DNA of 54,268 bases from Pontiellaceae bacterium (lineage in GTDB: Bacteria; Verrucomicrobiota; Kiritimatiellia; Kiritimatiellales; Pontiellaceae), in assembly GCA_016937945.1 (NCBI GenBank), contig JAFGVP010000059.1, positions 1-54,268 on the forward strand, read 5' to 3'. Every line of letters starts with the position of its first letter. Position 1 is the first letter of the stretch. The notes beneath the pieces were generated by a model. That model did no database searches and was not told where the DNA came from. It worked only from the letters and a program-made list of their open reading frames with translations. Positions 8,809 to 17,443 of the stretch are shown piece by piece. Position numbers and translations under genes: made by a program.

Positions 8809-10236
8809 ATGAAGCAGTCAATCATCCATCTCTTCTCACTGATTTTTGCAATGTCAGGTTCAAACCATACATCGGCGCAGGACTGGGTTCAAATGGGTCC
8901 GGACATTCATGGCGAAGCCGCAGGAGACAATTCTGGCCGCCACGCCATATCCGCCGACGGAACGATTGTTGCGGTCGGCGCTCCTGGAAATGACGGAAAC
9001 GGTGAAAATTCAGGCCATGTTCGCGTATTTCAGCTCAGCGATGGGCGCTGGAGTCAGATGGGAGACGACATTGACGGAGAGGCCGCAAAGGATAATTCCG
9101 GTGGATGGCTTTCGCTTTCCTCGAATGGAATGACCGTGGCGATCGGCGCTCTTATGAATGATGGTAATGGATCCGACTCGGGCCACGTTCGGGTTTACCG
9201 GTATGAGCAGGAAAACTGGGTTCAGCTTGGGGCAGACCTTGACGGGGAGGCCGAAGGGGATCTTTCCGGCGTCAGTCTGTCGCTCTCTGGCAATGGCACC
9301 ATCGTGGCGATCGGAGCGTCCAACAATGATAATGATGGCGGAGATATGGCCGGACAGGTCCGCGTTTTCAGGTTATCAGAAGGAAACTGGGAACAGGTCG
9401 GGTCAGACATCGATGGGGATGTCCGTTTCAGATTGTTGGGTAGCTACGTTTCGCTCTCCCAAAATGGCTCGATCGTCGCCACGACCATGAAGTCACTGGG
9501 AAACTCGGGCTCCGTCCGGGTATTCCATTATGTCGATGGAGACTGGAGTCAATTAGGTTCCGACCTGGATGAAGTAGTTGAAAGCGGGAACGCAGGAGCT
9601 GCTTCGCTGTCCTTGTCGGCGGATGGACTGACCATCGCAATCGGTGATCCAAGCAATGATGGAAACGGAACAGATTCAGGCCGAGGGCGGGTATATCGTT
9701 TTGCAGACGGGAGATGGACCCAACTGGGATCGGATATTTTTGGCGAAGCCGCCGGCGATCGTGCGGGCTATCAGGTCTCCCTTTCTGCGGATGGAACGAT
9801 CATGGGAATTGGCGCTCCCTATAATACAGACCGAGCCGGAAATGTACGGATATTTCAATATGTGGATGGCGACTGGACCCAGCTGGGATCGGATATTGAC
9901 GGAAGAAACGCCGGTGATTTCTCGAACTATGTCGCGCTCTCAGGCAATGGCCGGATTGTGGCGACAGGAGCGTGGTGGAGTGACGGCAACGGCGAAAATT
10001 CAGGAAGTGTTCGCGTATTTGAACTTATCAAACTGATTCCGTTGAAAATGGCAGGCAACCGGCTGGAATTCGCCACCGAGTCCGGTGCCGATTATACCGT
10101 GCTCACCACAACCAATCTGACCACGGGCTTTACGAGCGCGACCAACCTGATCGGAAACGGACAAACCAACTCCGTCCCCATCAACTTCAATGATGACCAG
10201 CGATTCTTCAGATGTTCCGAGACAATCGATGAATAG
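8809..10236 (+). CDS. Secreted seven-repeat FG-GAP/integrin-like beta-propeller protein
   Basis: 475 residues. A signal peptide is followed by seven tandem units of about 55 residues, each starting W.Q(M/L/V)GxDIxGEAxGDxSG. Each unit continues with SLSxDGTIVAIGAPxNDGNG and ends in SGxVRVFxxxDG. Seven units match a seven-bladed propeller. The DGNG/NDGNG turns resemble calcium-binding FG-GAP loops. The final ~65 residues differ (ESGADYTVLTTTNLTTGFTSATNL) and resemble short C-terminal beta modules of secreted proteins in this group. The ATG has a GGAGG ribosome binding site. It is probably extracellular or surface-exposed, for carbohydrate or protein binding. It is a lone gene with no obvious partner. 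Confidence 0.85.
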   Translation: MKQSIIHLFSLIFAMSGSNHTSAQDWVQMGPDIHGEAAGDNSGRHAISADGTIVAVGAPGNDGNGENSGHVRVFQLSDGRWSQMGDDIDGEAAKDNSGGWLSLSSNGMTVAIGALMNDGNGSDSGHVRVYRYEQENWVQLGADLDGEAEGDLSGVSLSLSGNGTIVAIGASNNDNDGGDMAGQVRVFRLSEGNWEQVGSDIDGDVRFRLLGSYVSLSQNGSIVATTMKSLGNSGSVRVFHYVDGDWSQLGSDLDEVVESGNAGAASLSLSADGLTIAIGDPSNDGNGTDSGRGRVYRFADGRWTQLGSDIFGEAAGDRAGYQVSLSADGTIMGIGAPYNTDRAGNVRIFQYVDGDWTQLGSDIDGRNAGDFSNYVALSGNGRIVATGAWWSDGNGENSGSVRVFELIKLIPLKMAGNRLEFATESGADYTVLTTTNLTTGFTSATNLIGNGQTNSVPINFNDDQRFFRCSETIDE

Positions 10237-10333
10237 GCCAGAAATGATATCCTGTGTATCCAAATCAAATTGCACGAACGCGATAAAGCCGAATCCATCA
10301 TGCATGGCCTACTGACCTATGTTCTAACAGAGA

Positions 10334-11917
10334 TCAAAAATCCTTGAGATCTTCATCAAATGGAATGGCCTTCAAGGGCTCCGGCACGGTAGTGCGGGAT
10401 GATGGACGCCTAGGATCGGAAGCTTGTACGCTCCTGCTGCGGTTTCCATCAACAATCAACCGAAGCTCACCCACGATGGCGGTCATCTGTTCAGCCTGCG
10501 AATTGAGTTCCCCGGATGCGCTGGCCGATTCTTCCGCATTCGCGGCATTGGCCTGGGTCACTTGGTCCATCTGCGAAATGGCCGCATTGATCTGGCCGAT
10601 TCCCTGCGCCTGCTCAGCGGCGGCAGCGGCAATCTCGCTGACCAATGAAGAGGTTTGGGTGATATTATCAACGATATCCCCAAGTGATTTACCGACCTCA
10701 CCGGTAATTTCCACCCCATTACGGGCATTGCGCACCGAGCCTTCAATCAGATCGGATGTATTCCTGGCCGCTTCAGCGGACCGTTTCGCCAGGTTGCGGA
10801 CCTCTTCGGCAACCACAGCAAACCCCTTACCGGCCTCACCGGCCCGGGCCGCCTCGACCGCCGCATTCAGGGCCAGTAGATTGGTCTGGAAGGCAATCTC
10901 ATCAATCACCTTGATAATCTTGGCGGTTTCGGAAGCACTGGCTTGAATATCGTTGATCGCAGAGCGCATCTTTTCCATGGAGGTACTGCCCTCTTCGGCC
11001 GCAATCTGGGCCGTCCGAGAAAGGGTATTCGCCTGCTGAGCGTTGGCAGCACTCTGTTGGGTCATCGAGGTCATCTCCTCCAGGCTGGAAGAGGTTTCCT
11101 CCAGACTGGCGGCCTGCTCGGTGGAGCCTTCGGCCAGACTCTGCGAGGCGGAAGCCACCAGCCCCGAAGCAGACGCAACCTGCTCGGCACCGCTAATCAG
11201 CTTGTCAACAATCTTCCTGACGGGCGCGACAACGGAACGGGCCAGCACAAAGGTGAGCACCAGCGAAGCCACCAGAATGACGGCGAACAAACCGGAAGCC
11301 AACATGCTGTACCGCGTTTTCTGCTCCACCACCGTCTTCTGCAGGGCCGCGGTCTCCGCATCGACATTATCGATGTAAACCCCGGCACCGATAAATACAT
11401 CGGTCCCCGGAATCACCTTAGTAAAACTGAGCTTGGGCTGCACCCCTGCCCCCGGTTTTTCAAAATAATAGGTATAAAAACTGCCGTCCCCTTTGGCCGC
11501 AGCCGCCAGTCCCTGAACCAGATAATTACCGTGCGAGTCCTGCAGGTTGCTCATGTCCTTTCCATTGGTTTCAGTCCCCAGCGGCGGAACATTGATTCGT
11601 ATTCCCTTCAGGGTATAGGCAAACAGATATCCGCTCTCATCGTCAAAAAAGCGAATCGGTTCGGTATAGCGATAAATGATCGCATCCCGCTCGGCGGGAT
11701 CGGTCACGCCCTGCAGGGCCTCGGTCAGCACATCCACGCCGATTTCCACCGCCGATTTAATCGTCGAACGCGAACCACCCAGAACCGACTCGCGGAACTG
11801 GGGATAAACCACCTTTGTGTCGATGGCATTGTACAGATGGGTTACCACGAAAAACAGCAACACCATCATCATCAGGGTCAACCCGGGAACCAGGGTCATT
11901 TTCTGCTTAAGGTTCAT
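10334..11917 (-). CDS. Methyl-accepting chemotaxis protein with single-Cache sensor
   Basis: 527 residues from the ATG at 11917, which has a perfect AGGAGG six bases upstream; the longer open frame to 11944 lacks this. The order is: N-terminal membrane helix, periplasmic sCache-type domain (about 30-185, containing FFDDESGYLFAYTLKG and the late FIGAGVYIDNVD), second membrane helix, short HAMP-like linker, then a long coiled-coil signalling domain. The hairpin tip reads EIAFQTNLLALNAAVEAARAG...GKGFAVVAEEVRNLA, the CheA/CheW-binding signature. No C-terminal pentapeptide for CheR/CheB is visible. Such Cache domains often bind small organic acids. No other chemotaxis gene is in the window. Confidence 0.95.
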   Translation of the reverse strand: MNLKQKMTLVPGLTLMMMVLLFFVVTHLYNAIDTKVVYPQFRESVLGGSRSTIKSAVEIGVDVLTEALQGVTDPAERDAIIYRYTEPIRFFDDESGYLFAYTLKGIRINVPPLGTETNGKDMSNLQDSHGNYLVQGLAAAAKGDGSFYTYYFEKPGAGVQPKLSFTKVIPGTDVFIGAGVYIDNVDAETAALQKTVVEQKTRYSMLASGLFAVILVASLVLTFVLARSVVAPVRKIVDKLISGAEQVASASGLVASASQSLAEGSTEQAASLEETSSSLEEMTSMTQQSAANAQQANTLSRTAQIAAEEGSTSMEKMRSAINDIQASASETAKIIKVIDEIAFQTNLLALNAAVEAARAGEAGKGFAVVAEEVRNLAKRSAEAARNTSDLIEGSVRNARNGVEITGEVGKSLGDIVDNITQTSSLVSEIAAAAAEQAQGIGQINAAISQMDQVTQANAANAEESASASGELNSQAEQMTAIVGELRLIVDGNRSRSVQASDPRRPSSRTTVPEPLKAIPFDEDLKDF

Positions 11918-11948
11918 TTGAATCCTCCTGAATCGGGCCCGCAAGCCA

Positions 11949-13169
11949 TCAGAATGTATAGGTTAGGAACAGGCGCGAATCGGATGCAATCCGGTCGTCG
12001 GAGCCATCGTCATAATCGCGGAAACCAACCCCCAGCTTGACCGCTGCCGTCAGCTTATCCGTCAGCGGATAACTGGCCACGCCGTTGATTTCCTGCGCAC
12101 TGTAAGGTTGCCGGCTGTGCCAGGTGTGGTTGAAAAGTCCATAGAGCGAGAGCTTGCCGACCTTGGTGGTTGCCTTTGCATACACCGTATCGGCTCCACC
12201 GGCAAACTGATTGCCGTAGATGATCATCGAAAGTCCCAGCGGATGACGGATTCCGGTTGAGAGTTCGCCCAGCTTGAGGTCGTCGCCATAGACGCCGAAA
12301 TATCCGAATTCCGTGTTCACATCCCCGATCTTCTGCTGCAGGGCCATGCTGAACATATCCGAGTCGTAGGGCAACAGGACGTCTGTATCATCGATCGAAT
12401 TTTCATGACGGTAGTAGCCGACAACCGTCGTTCCTTCGACGATTTCATACCCGGTACGCATACCCATCATATTCAGGATATTATGAACATAGGCATCGAA
12501 AACCGCCACCTCCAGATTGTCCATTCCGGTATAGACAAGATCGCCCCACGTCAACCCGCGACTATCTTCAGCCGGGCGAATACCCAGTACGTTGTCAAAA
12601 TCGCGAAACAGCCAGTCACCATCGTTATCCACCCAGTTGCTTAACCGCCACGCATGCCCGACACTTACACTGGTAGCCGGCAGCACATCTTTCGACGTAA
12701 ACCTGATGGCCTCGATCGACATTGGTTTCTGGCGGAATGTTGCGGAGTAAAACACCTCATCATTCACCACTTGTCGCCCGGCCCTCACAGTGGTGTTACT
12801 CATGCCAAGAACATCAAATCTCCACTGCACCCAGGCTTCATTCACGATGTTTACCCGCCCGTTGGCAAGCAGCGTTTTTCCGTGGTTACTGTCGTCACTG
12901 GCTACCAGAGGCTCCGCGTATATATACGTTCCTCCAATACTGAAACCTCCACGCTCCGGAGATTCATATCCCAGTGCAGCCCCCAATGTGGCCGACCCGG
13001 CATCCTGCGGCGTGTTATTTTCATAGTCGCGATACATATTCACTGACTGGATTTTCGCACTAAAGGTTCCAACGCCCGCATCATTCAACGGGTCCAGCGC
13101 ACTCTCTGCAAACACGCCGGTTGCCATACATGCGATCAACCCGATCATTCCACACTCTTGTTTTTTCAT
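11949..13169 (-). CDS. OprD-like outer-membrane porin
   Basis: 406 residues. A signal peptide ends near AFAES. There follow many alternating beta strands with aromatic girdles, the OprD-family phrase VRAGRQVVNDEVFYSATFRQKP, and a C-terminal Phe (RLFLTYTF) expected for outer-membrane insertion by BamA. OprD-type porins pass amino acids, peptides or small carboxylates. The gene ends 31 bases before the chemotaxis receptor start on the same strand, so the two may be co-transcribed, pairing uptake with sensing of a related solute (inference). An AAAGG lies before the ATG. Confidence 0.85.
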   Translation of the reverse strand: MKKQECGMIGLIACMATGVFAESALDPLNDAGVGTFSAKIQSVNMYRDYENNTPQDAGSATLGAALGYESPERGGFSIGGTYIYAEPLVASDDSNHGKTLLANGRVNIVNEAWVQWRFDVLGMSNTTVRAGRQVVNDEVFYSATFRQKPMSIEAIRFTSKDVLPATSVSVGHAWRLSNWVDNDGDWLFRDFDNVLGIRPAEDSRGLTWGDLVYTGMDNLEVAVFDAYVHNILNMMGMRTGYEIVEGTTVVGYYRHENSIDDTDVLLPYDSDMFSMALQQKIGDVNTEFGYFGVYGDDLKLGELSTGIRHPLGLSMIIYGNQFAGGADTVYAKATTKVGKLSLYGLFNHTWHSRQPYSAQEINGVASYPLTDKLTAAVKLGVGFRDYDDGSDDRIASDSRLFLTYTF

Positions 13170-13443
13170 AGGTACCTTTTCTTTATCACCGTCAATCCCG
13201 CATCATGCCGGCACGCCTTGGCAGGGATGAATTCAGCAAAGGCGTCTGCCGAACCTTCAGTATATCGGTATACGCACCGGAAAACTTAAGGAGCGATTCA
13301 CATTTTTTGCGAGAAAAGAAACATCTGGCAAAACGGGCATACTATTGATTTACATGCACGCATTTGTGTGTCGCATGCGTGATTTAAGCCCCAAGCGGGA
13401 ACAGGTCGCCCCTCCGATGGTTTTAGTACCGCTTTTGACCGGA
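13170..13443. other. Intergenic region with inverted repeat
   Basis: No gene is visible. It should contain the promoter of the minus-strand porin gene. A six-base inverted repeat, CACGCA (13357-13362) with TGCGTG (13376-13381), lies about 190 bases upstream of the porin start. It could be a regulator site or chance. Confidence 0.3.
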
Positions 13444-13962
13444 CTATTCCCGGTTCCGGACCCTAAGGCGGATATACTGCTGCGGCGCAACGGCCGGAAT
13501 CTGGTTGGTGACATAGTTGAGCGTTCCGCCAGTCACGTTGGTGCCGCCGGCGTACACCCTGTCCACCAGATTCGAAGAGATCCAATAGCGCAGATCCCCT
13601 CCGGTCGCATATAGATGATCGGTTCCCTTTCATTTGATCAGGCAGGGATCGGCGATCGACCATTCAGACGTAAACGGATTCATATACAGATCTTCGGAAG
13701 CCAGGCTGATCCGGTCATACCACGCGCCGCAATAGGCGCTTCCGTCGCCGAAAAACTCAACGGAACCGACTTCGTTCGCATCCGTTTCATACGCACTGCC
13801 GATCGACCACGATCCAATCCGAGTTCCCGCATCCAGCGGCGACGCCTGCGACAGCGATCCCGCGCCGCCGGAATCCGGCACATCAAAGTCGGCATAAAAA
13901 TTGGAACTCACTCCCGCATGCGCCATCCCGCAGGTCATTAAAATCATCGTAATCCACTTCAT
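13444..13962 (-). pseudogene. Secreted protein gene interrupted by an in-frame TGA
   Basis: The frame starts at 13962 with a signal peptide (MKWITMILMTCGMAHA). It reads for 110 codons with phrases such as VSSNFYADFDVPDSG, meets TGA at 13630-13632, then continues in the same frame for 61 more codons to TAG at 13444-13446. The continuation (YATGGDLRYWISSNLVDRV ... NYVTNQIPAVAPQQYIRLRV) reads like a genuine C-terminus of short secreted or surface proteins. The product would be about 172 residues if the TGA were sense. It is either a nonsense mutant, a shrunken remnant of a longer surface protein, or a sequence error. I do not recognise the function; a lectin/LamG-like secreted fold is only a guess. 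Confidence 0.6.
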
Positions 13963-14137
13963 TATAAATCTCTGATTATGCTGTCTTCACAAAAGGCTAT
14001 AAAATTAACGCAGCACGTTTTTCCCGTCCAGTTGACCGCGAATGCGAGATCCCGGAGCGGATCGACTCATTCATTTTCTGGAAACCGGTTTTCCCGTTGT
14101 TTTGTCCGTCGCAATCGGGATAAAGTGGCAATCCGAG

Positions 14138-14794
14138 ATGAAAACCAAAAAAGAACGTGCCGAATATATTGCCCGCAAGCTGGATGAGCTCTATCCGGAA
14201 ATCCCGATCCCGCTCGATCATACCGATGCCTACACCCTGCTGATTGCCGTACTGCTTTCGGCGCAGTGCACCGATAAACGGGTCAATCTGGTGACTCCGG
14301 CGCTTTTTGCGCTGGCCGATAATCCGCACGACATGGCGAAGCTCTCCGTTGAAGCGATCAAGGAATGCGTGGCCACCTGCGGACTCGCCAACAGCAAGGC
14401 AAAGAACATCAAAGCGCTCTCGGAAATGCTGGTTAACAACTATGGCGGCGAAGTGCCGCGCACCTTCGAAGAACTCGAACAGCTGCCGGGCGTCGGCCAT
14501 AAAACCGCAAGCGTGGTGATGATTCACGCCTTCAGGATTCCGGCGTTCCCGGTCGATACCCACATCCATCGCCTCGCCCAGCGCTGGGGACTCACCAACG
14601 GGAAAAACGTGGAGCAGACCGAAGCCGACTGCAAGAAGCTCTGGCCGGCGGAAGATTGGGAAAAGCTGCACCTGCAGATCATCACCTACGGCCGCGAACA
14701 CTGTACCGCCCGCGGCTGCGACGGCACCAAATGCGAAATCTGCCGCACCACGTACCCCAACCGTACAAAGCCCTTTATCGCAAAAAAAGCCTGA
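14138..14794 (+). CDS. nth: Endonuclease III (DNA glycosylase/AP lyase) with unusual cysteine spacing
   Basis: 218 residues from the ATG at 14138; the frame is open upstream but unrelated to the family. The helix-hairpin-helix LPGVGHKTASVV holds the catalytic Lys122, and FPVDTHIHR holds the catalytic Asp140, matching K120/D138 of E. coli Nth. It excises oxidised pyrimidines and cleaves AP sites. The C-terminal cysteines are 189, 194, 199 and 202 (C-x4-C-x4-C-x2-C), whereas the classical iron-sulfur loop is C-x6-C-x2-C-x5-C. Four cysteines remain but differently spaced, and the last classical position is not Cys. The gene stands alone and divergent from the pseudogene. Confidence 0.93.
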   Translation: MKTKKERAEYIARKLDELYPEIPIPLDHTDAYTLLIAVLLSAQCTDKRVNLVTPALFALADNPHDMAKLSVEAIKECVATCGLANSKAKNIKALSEMLVNNYGGEVPRTFEELEQLPGVGHKTASVVMIHAFRIPAFPVDTHIHRLAQRWGLTNGKNVEQTEADCKKLWPAEDWEKLHLQIITYGREHCTARGCDGTKCEICRTTYPNRTKPFIAKKA

Positions 14795-14893
14795 ATATCT
14801 CCCGCAAAGATGCTGAGCACCCCTGGAATTTCACAGCTCATATTTATTAATCTCCGCCGCGGCTTTGCGTGAAAACAACGCTTTTTTCTCATT

Positions 14894-14909
14894 CTTGACC
14901 CTCGTCAAG
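14894..14909. promoter_or_regulatory. Crp/Fnr-type palindrome CTTGAC-N4-GTCAAG
   Basis: A perfect six-base inverted repeat with a four-base spacer lies 58 bases before the 4Fe-4S protein gene. The TTGAC-N4-GTCAA architecture matches Crp/Fnr-superfamily sites, and resembles what I recall for HcpR-like nitrosative-stress regulators. A Crp/Fnr-family protein is encoded at 26621-27271. The link between them is inference. Confidence 0.55.
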
Positions 14910-14967
14910 GAATGCATCGGCAGGGTATGGCAGGATGTGTCCAACAATTTAAGACAAGGAGTCAGCC

Positions 14968-15750
14968 ATGAAGCGTAAAATCATCGAAATCGACGAGAAG
15001 CTCTGCAACGGATGCGGAGAATGCATTATCGGATGTGCCGAAGGCGCACTGCAGTTGATCGACGGCAAAGCCAAGCTGGTGAAAGAGGATTTCTGCGACG
15101 GCTTCGGCGACTGCATCGGAACCTGCCCCACCGGTGCCCTGCAGATTGTTGAACGCGAAGCCGCTGCCTATGACATCGATGCCACCCGCGAACATGTAAA
15201 GAGCACCGGCGGCGAAGACGCCCTGAAAAAATTTGATGCGGCCAACGCCGAACACGATGCCAAAGCAGGTGGAGGCTGCCCCGGACTCCAGCTGCGCTTC
15301 GGTAAAAAGCCGGAAGCAGAAAAACCCAAGGAGCCGGCGGCAACCGTCTCCGGTCAGGTTATCCGGTCCGATCTTGATCAGTGGCCGATCCAGCTGCATC
15401 TCGTACCGCCGAAAGCGCCGTTCTTCGAAGGCAGGGAACTGGTGATCCTGAGTACCTGCTCCCCCGTGGCTTCGCCGGATGTGCACTGGCGTTATGTTCG
15501 CGGACGCGGACTCGTGGTTGCCTGCCCGAAGCTCGACCGGGTCGAAGGCTATGTTGAAAAGCTCGCCGGCATTATGGCGCAGAACAATATTCCGAAGGTG
15601 ATTATCGTGCGCATGACTGTGCCCTGCTGCGGCGGACTGACCATGATCACGAAAAAGGCCCTCGCCGCCAGCGGCCGCACCGACCTCATCGTGGAAGAAG
15701 TCACCATCGGCCTCGATGGCGAACTGCTGAAAACCGAGCGGATTGCATAA
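14968..15750 (+). CDS. 4Fe-4S ferredoxin-like protein (FrdX-type)
   Basis: 260 residues. The N-terminal cluster motif CNGCGECIIGC (residues 13-23) is canonical C-x2-C-x2-C-x3-C. The second motif, CDGFGDCIGTCP, has Phe in place of one Cys, as I recall being usual in this family. A middle GGGCPG motif follows. The C-terminal domain has WPIQLHLVPPKAPFF, VACPKLDRVEGYVEKL and MTVPCCGGL. Homologous genes are commonly found in anaerobes beside hybrid-cluster protein and small cupin genes under Crp/Fnr-type control. Here a cupin follows 49 bases later and a matching palindrome precedes it. Likely cytoplasmic electron transfer in redox or nitrosative stress. No hcp gene is in the window. Confidence 0.85.
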   Translation: MKRKIIEIDEKLCNGCGECIIGCAEGALQLIDGKAKLVKEDFCDGFGDCIGTCPTGALQIVEREAAAYDIDATREHVKSTGGEDALKKFDAANAEHDAKAGGGCPGLQLRFGKKPEAEKPKEPAATVSGQVIRSDLDQWPIQLHLVPPKAPFFEGRELVILSTCSPVASPDVHWRYVRGRGLVVACPKLDRVEGYVEKLAGIMAQNNIPKVIIVRMTVPCCGGLTMITKKALAASGRTDLIVEEVTIGLDGELLKTERIA

Positions 15751-15799
15751 CCGGCAGGAAACGCCCGCATCGAGCAGCTACCCGGACAGGAGACCCATC

Positions 15800-16129
15800 A
15801 TGAACAATCTCAAAGGCAAAGCCCTGAACCTGAAAAATGAAATCACGTATGCCGACGGCGCAGTGATCAGTAAAACCCTGCTGAAAAAAGAGACGGGAAA
15901 CCTGACCCTGTTCTCTTTCGACAAAGGCCAGGGACTCAGCGAACACACCTCGCCGTTTGATGCCGTGGCTCAGGTCGTCGAAGGCGAAGGCGCGTTCATC
16001 ATCGACGGCGAACTGAAAACCGTCAAGGAAGGCGAAATGATCATCATGCCCGCCAACATTCCTCACGATGTCCAGGCCGCCGAACAACCCTTCAAAATGC
16101 TGCTGATCATGATCCGATCGGAGCAATAA
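15800..16129 (+). CDS. Small cupin-domain protein
   Basis: 109 residues from the ATG at 15800, which has an AGGAG upstream; the frame opens earlier but that part is not conserved-looking. It is a single cupin barrel. Motif 1 is around SEHTSPFDAVAQVVEGEGAF with one His and the family Glu, and motif 2 is MIIMPANIPHDVQA. These proteins bind a metal and often act as small sensors or isomerases. The function here is not known. It follows the 4Fe-4S gene and probably shares its transcript. It is convergent with the NrtR gene and separated from it by only five bases. Confidence 0.85.
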   Translation: MNNLKGKALNLKNEITYADGAVISKTLLKKETGNLTLFSFDKGQGLSEHTSPFDAVAQVVEGEGAFIIDGELKTVKEGEMIIMPANIPHDVQAAEQPFKMLLIMIRSEQ

Positions 16130-16134
16130 GATAC

Positions 16135-16824
16135 TCATAGATCAAATCCCATCCCGGCCTTGCACTGTTGCAGATACTTTTCCGGATCGAAGCGATAGAG
16201 GCGGGCGGCGCGATGCGCGACGTCGGTTTCAACCTCATCCAGCGCCTCAAGTACATCGAGCTTCAGTATTTTTTTCCGTAAGTTGCGCTTATCCAGCGTC
16301 GTATCAAGGATTTTTTCATAGAGGCGCTGGATCTGCGTCAGCGTAAATTTTTTCGGCAGTAGCTCAAACCCGATGGGCTGGTAACGGATTTTGTTCCGCA
16401 GGCGTTCATACGCCATATCCAGAATCGCATCGTGATCGAAAGCCAGGTCGGGCACATCGTAAACGGGGAACCATGAGGCATTCCGCGCATCTGTATCGGC
16501 GGCGACTGGATGGTCCCCTAGGTTGACGAGGGCATAGTACGCGATCGTCACCACCCTTTCGCGCGGATCGCGCTCCACCGCGCCGAAGGTGTAAAGCTGT
16601 TCCAGAAATACGTTGTCGACTCCGGTCTCCTCGCGCAACTCTCGACGGGCCGCCTCATCAACAGATTCGTCCACATGGACGAACCCTCCGGGCAAGGCCC
16701 AGCACCCCTCGTATGGAGCGATATCTCGCTGGATCAGTAATACTTTGAGATCATCTTCATCCAGCCCGAAAACAACGCAGTCAACCGTCAGAGCACCGCG
16801 TGCATATTCATAAGTGTATGCCAT
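16135..16824 (-). CDS. nrtR: NrtR-type Nudix transcriptional regulator of NAD metabolism
   Basis: 229 residues. The N-terminal domain is Nudix-like with an intact box ([24 protein letters not shown]). The C-terminal winged helix contains [29 protein letters not shown] and RLYRF, all characteristic of NrtR. NrtR represses NAD biosynthesis and salvage genes, and ADP-ribose (sometimes NAD) releases it from DNA. The intact Nudix box means hydrolase activity may remain. It is the last gene of the nine-gene minus-strand NAD operon, eight bases after kptA, so the operon is probably autoregulated. The candidate operator is the inverted repeat at 24801-24821. Confidence 0.9.
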   Translation of the reverse strand: MAYTYEYARGALTVDCVVFGLDEDDLKVLLIQRDIAPYEGCWALPGGFVHVDESVDEAARRELREETGVDNVFLEQLYTFGAVERDPRERVVTIAYYALVNLGDHPVAADTDARNASWFPVYDVPDLAFDHDAILDMAYERLRNKIRYQPIGFELLPKKFTLTQIQRLYEKILDTTLDKRNLRKKILKLDVLEALDEVETDVAHRAARLYRFDPEKYLQQCKAGMGFDL

Positions 16825-16832
16825 TTAAAACC

Positions 16833-17411
16833 TCATCCATCTGATTCTGTATTCTTGTCCTCTGGAGAATGAAAACGAAGGTATCCGGCAGGCACGGAAT
16901 CCGCCAACCAGACTCCGTTCCCCGACTGATAAAAACGGAAGCCATCCCGACGCATCTGTTCGGCATCCACAGCAAAAATCACAACTTTTCCCCGGCGCAT
17001 GCCGACTTTATGCGCGGTTTCCGTATCGGCTGACAAATGTACATGGTGCCGCTGCATTTTATTCAGCCCTGTGCTCAGGATCGCCGTGCTGAATCGTTCC
17101 GTGGTGCCATGGAAAAGCAAAGCGGGAGGCTCACACTCCTTCAGTCCGAGATCCACCTCAACAGAGTGCCCCTGATTGGCGCGGATACGCTTTTTATCTT
17201 CATCGAGGACAAAACGCTGCTTCTCGTTGGTAACTACAATTTCCAGAAGTTCGGCTAGGCTTATGTTTACTCCATTGACCAGAGCTCCGCGCAGCAAAGT
17301 ATCAACTTCCGCCCAGCCATTTGCATCCAGAGAAATGCCGGCCGCCTCCGGCTTATGGCGCAGCACCAGACTGAGATACTTCGACTTTCTGATCAGTTCC
17401 TTTTTCATCAT
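16833..17411 (-). CDS. kptA: RNA 2'-phosphotransferase KptA/Tpt1
   Basis: About 192 residues. The tandem ATGs at 17411 and 17408 share an AGGA, and the second has better spacing. The family motifs are all present: SLVLRHKP near the N-terminus, RIRANQGHS, LFHGTTERF, KMQRHHVHLS and WLADSVPAGYL. The enzyme transfers an RNA 2'-phosphate to NAD, giving ADP-ribose 1'',2''-cyclic phosphate and nicotinamide. Some Tpt1 enzymes also ADP-ribosylate 5'-phosphate ends of RNA or DNA. The bacterial role is unclear, as there is no tRNA-splicing ligase of the fungal type. Placement in a NAD salvage operon next to an ADP-ribosylglycohydrolase is informative. The long upstream extension of the frame is antisense-like overlap with the ARH gene. 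Confidence 0.93.
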   Translation of the reverse strand: MMKKELIRKSKYLSLVLRHKPEAAGISLDANGWAEVDTLLRGALVNGVNISLAELLEIVVTNEKQRFVLDEDKKRIRANQGHSVEVDLGLKECEPPALLFHGTTERFSTAILSTGLNKMQRHHVHLSADTETAHKVGMRRGKVVIFAVDAEQMRRDGFRFYQSGNGVWLADSVPAGYLRFHSPEDKNTESDG

Positions 17412-17443
17412 GTTCCTGTAAATTTGGTTACCGTTTTTGGTTC

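Noticed and set aside
10943..12040. Long open frame (365 codons) on the plus strand opposite the chemotaxis receptor
   Set aside because: It lies wholly antisense to a well-supported gene with a perfect ribosome binding site, and its protein is low-complexity, rich in Arg/Gly/His with no family motif.
13630..13632. Selenocysteine insertion at the TGA
   Set aside because: No Cys-homologous position, no adjacent selenoprotein-like motif and no obvious stem-loop immediately downstream; the other two interrupted genes use TAG and TAA.
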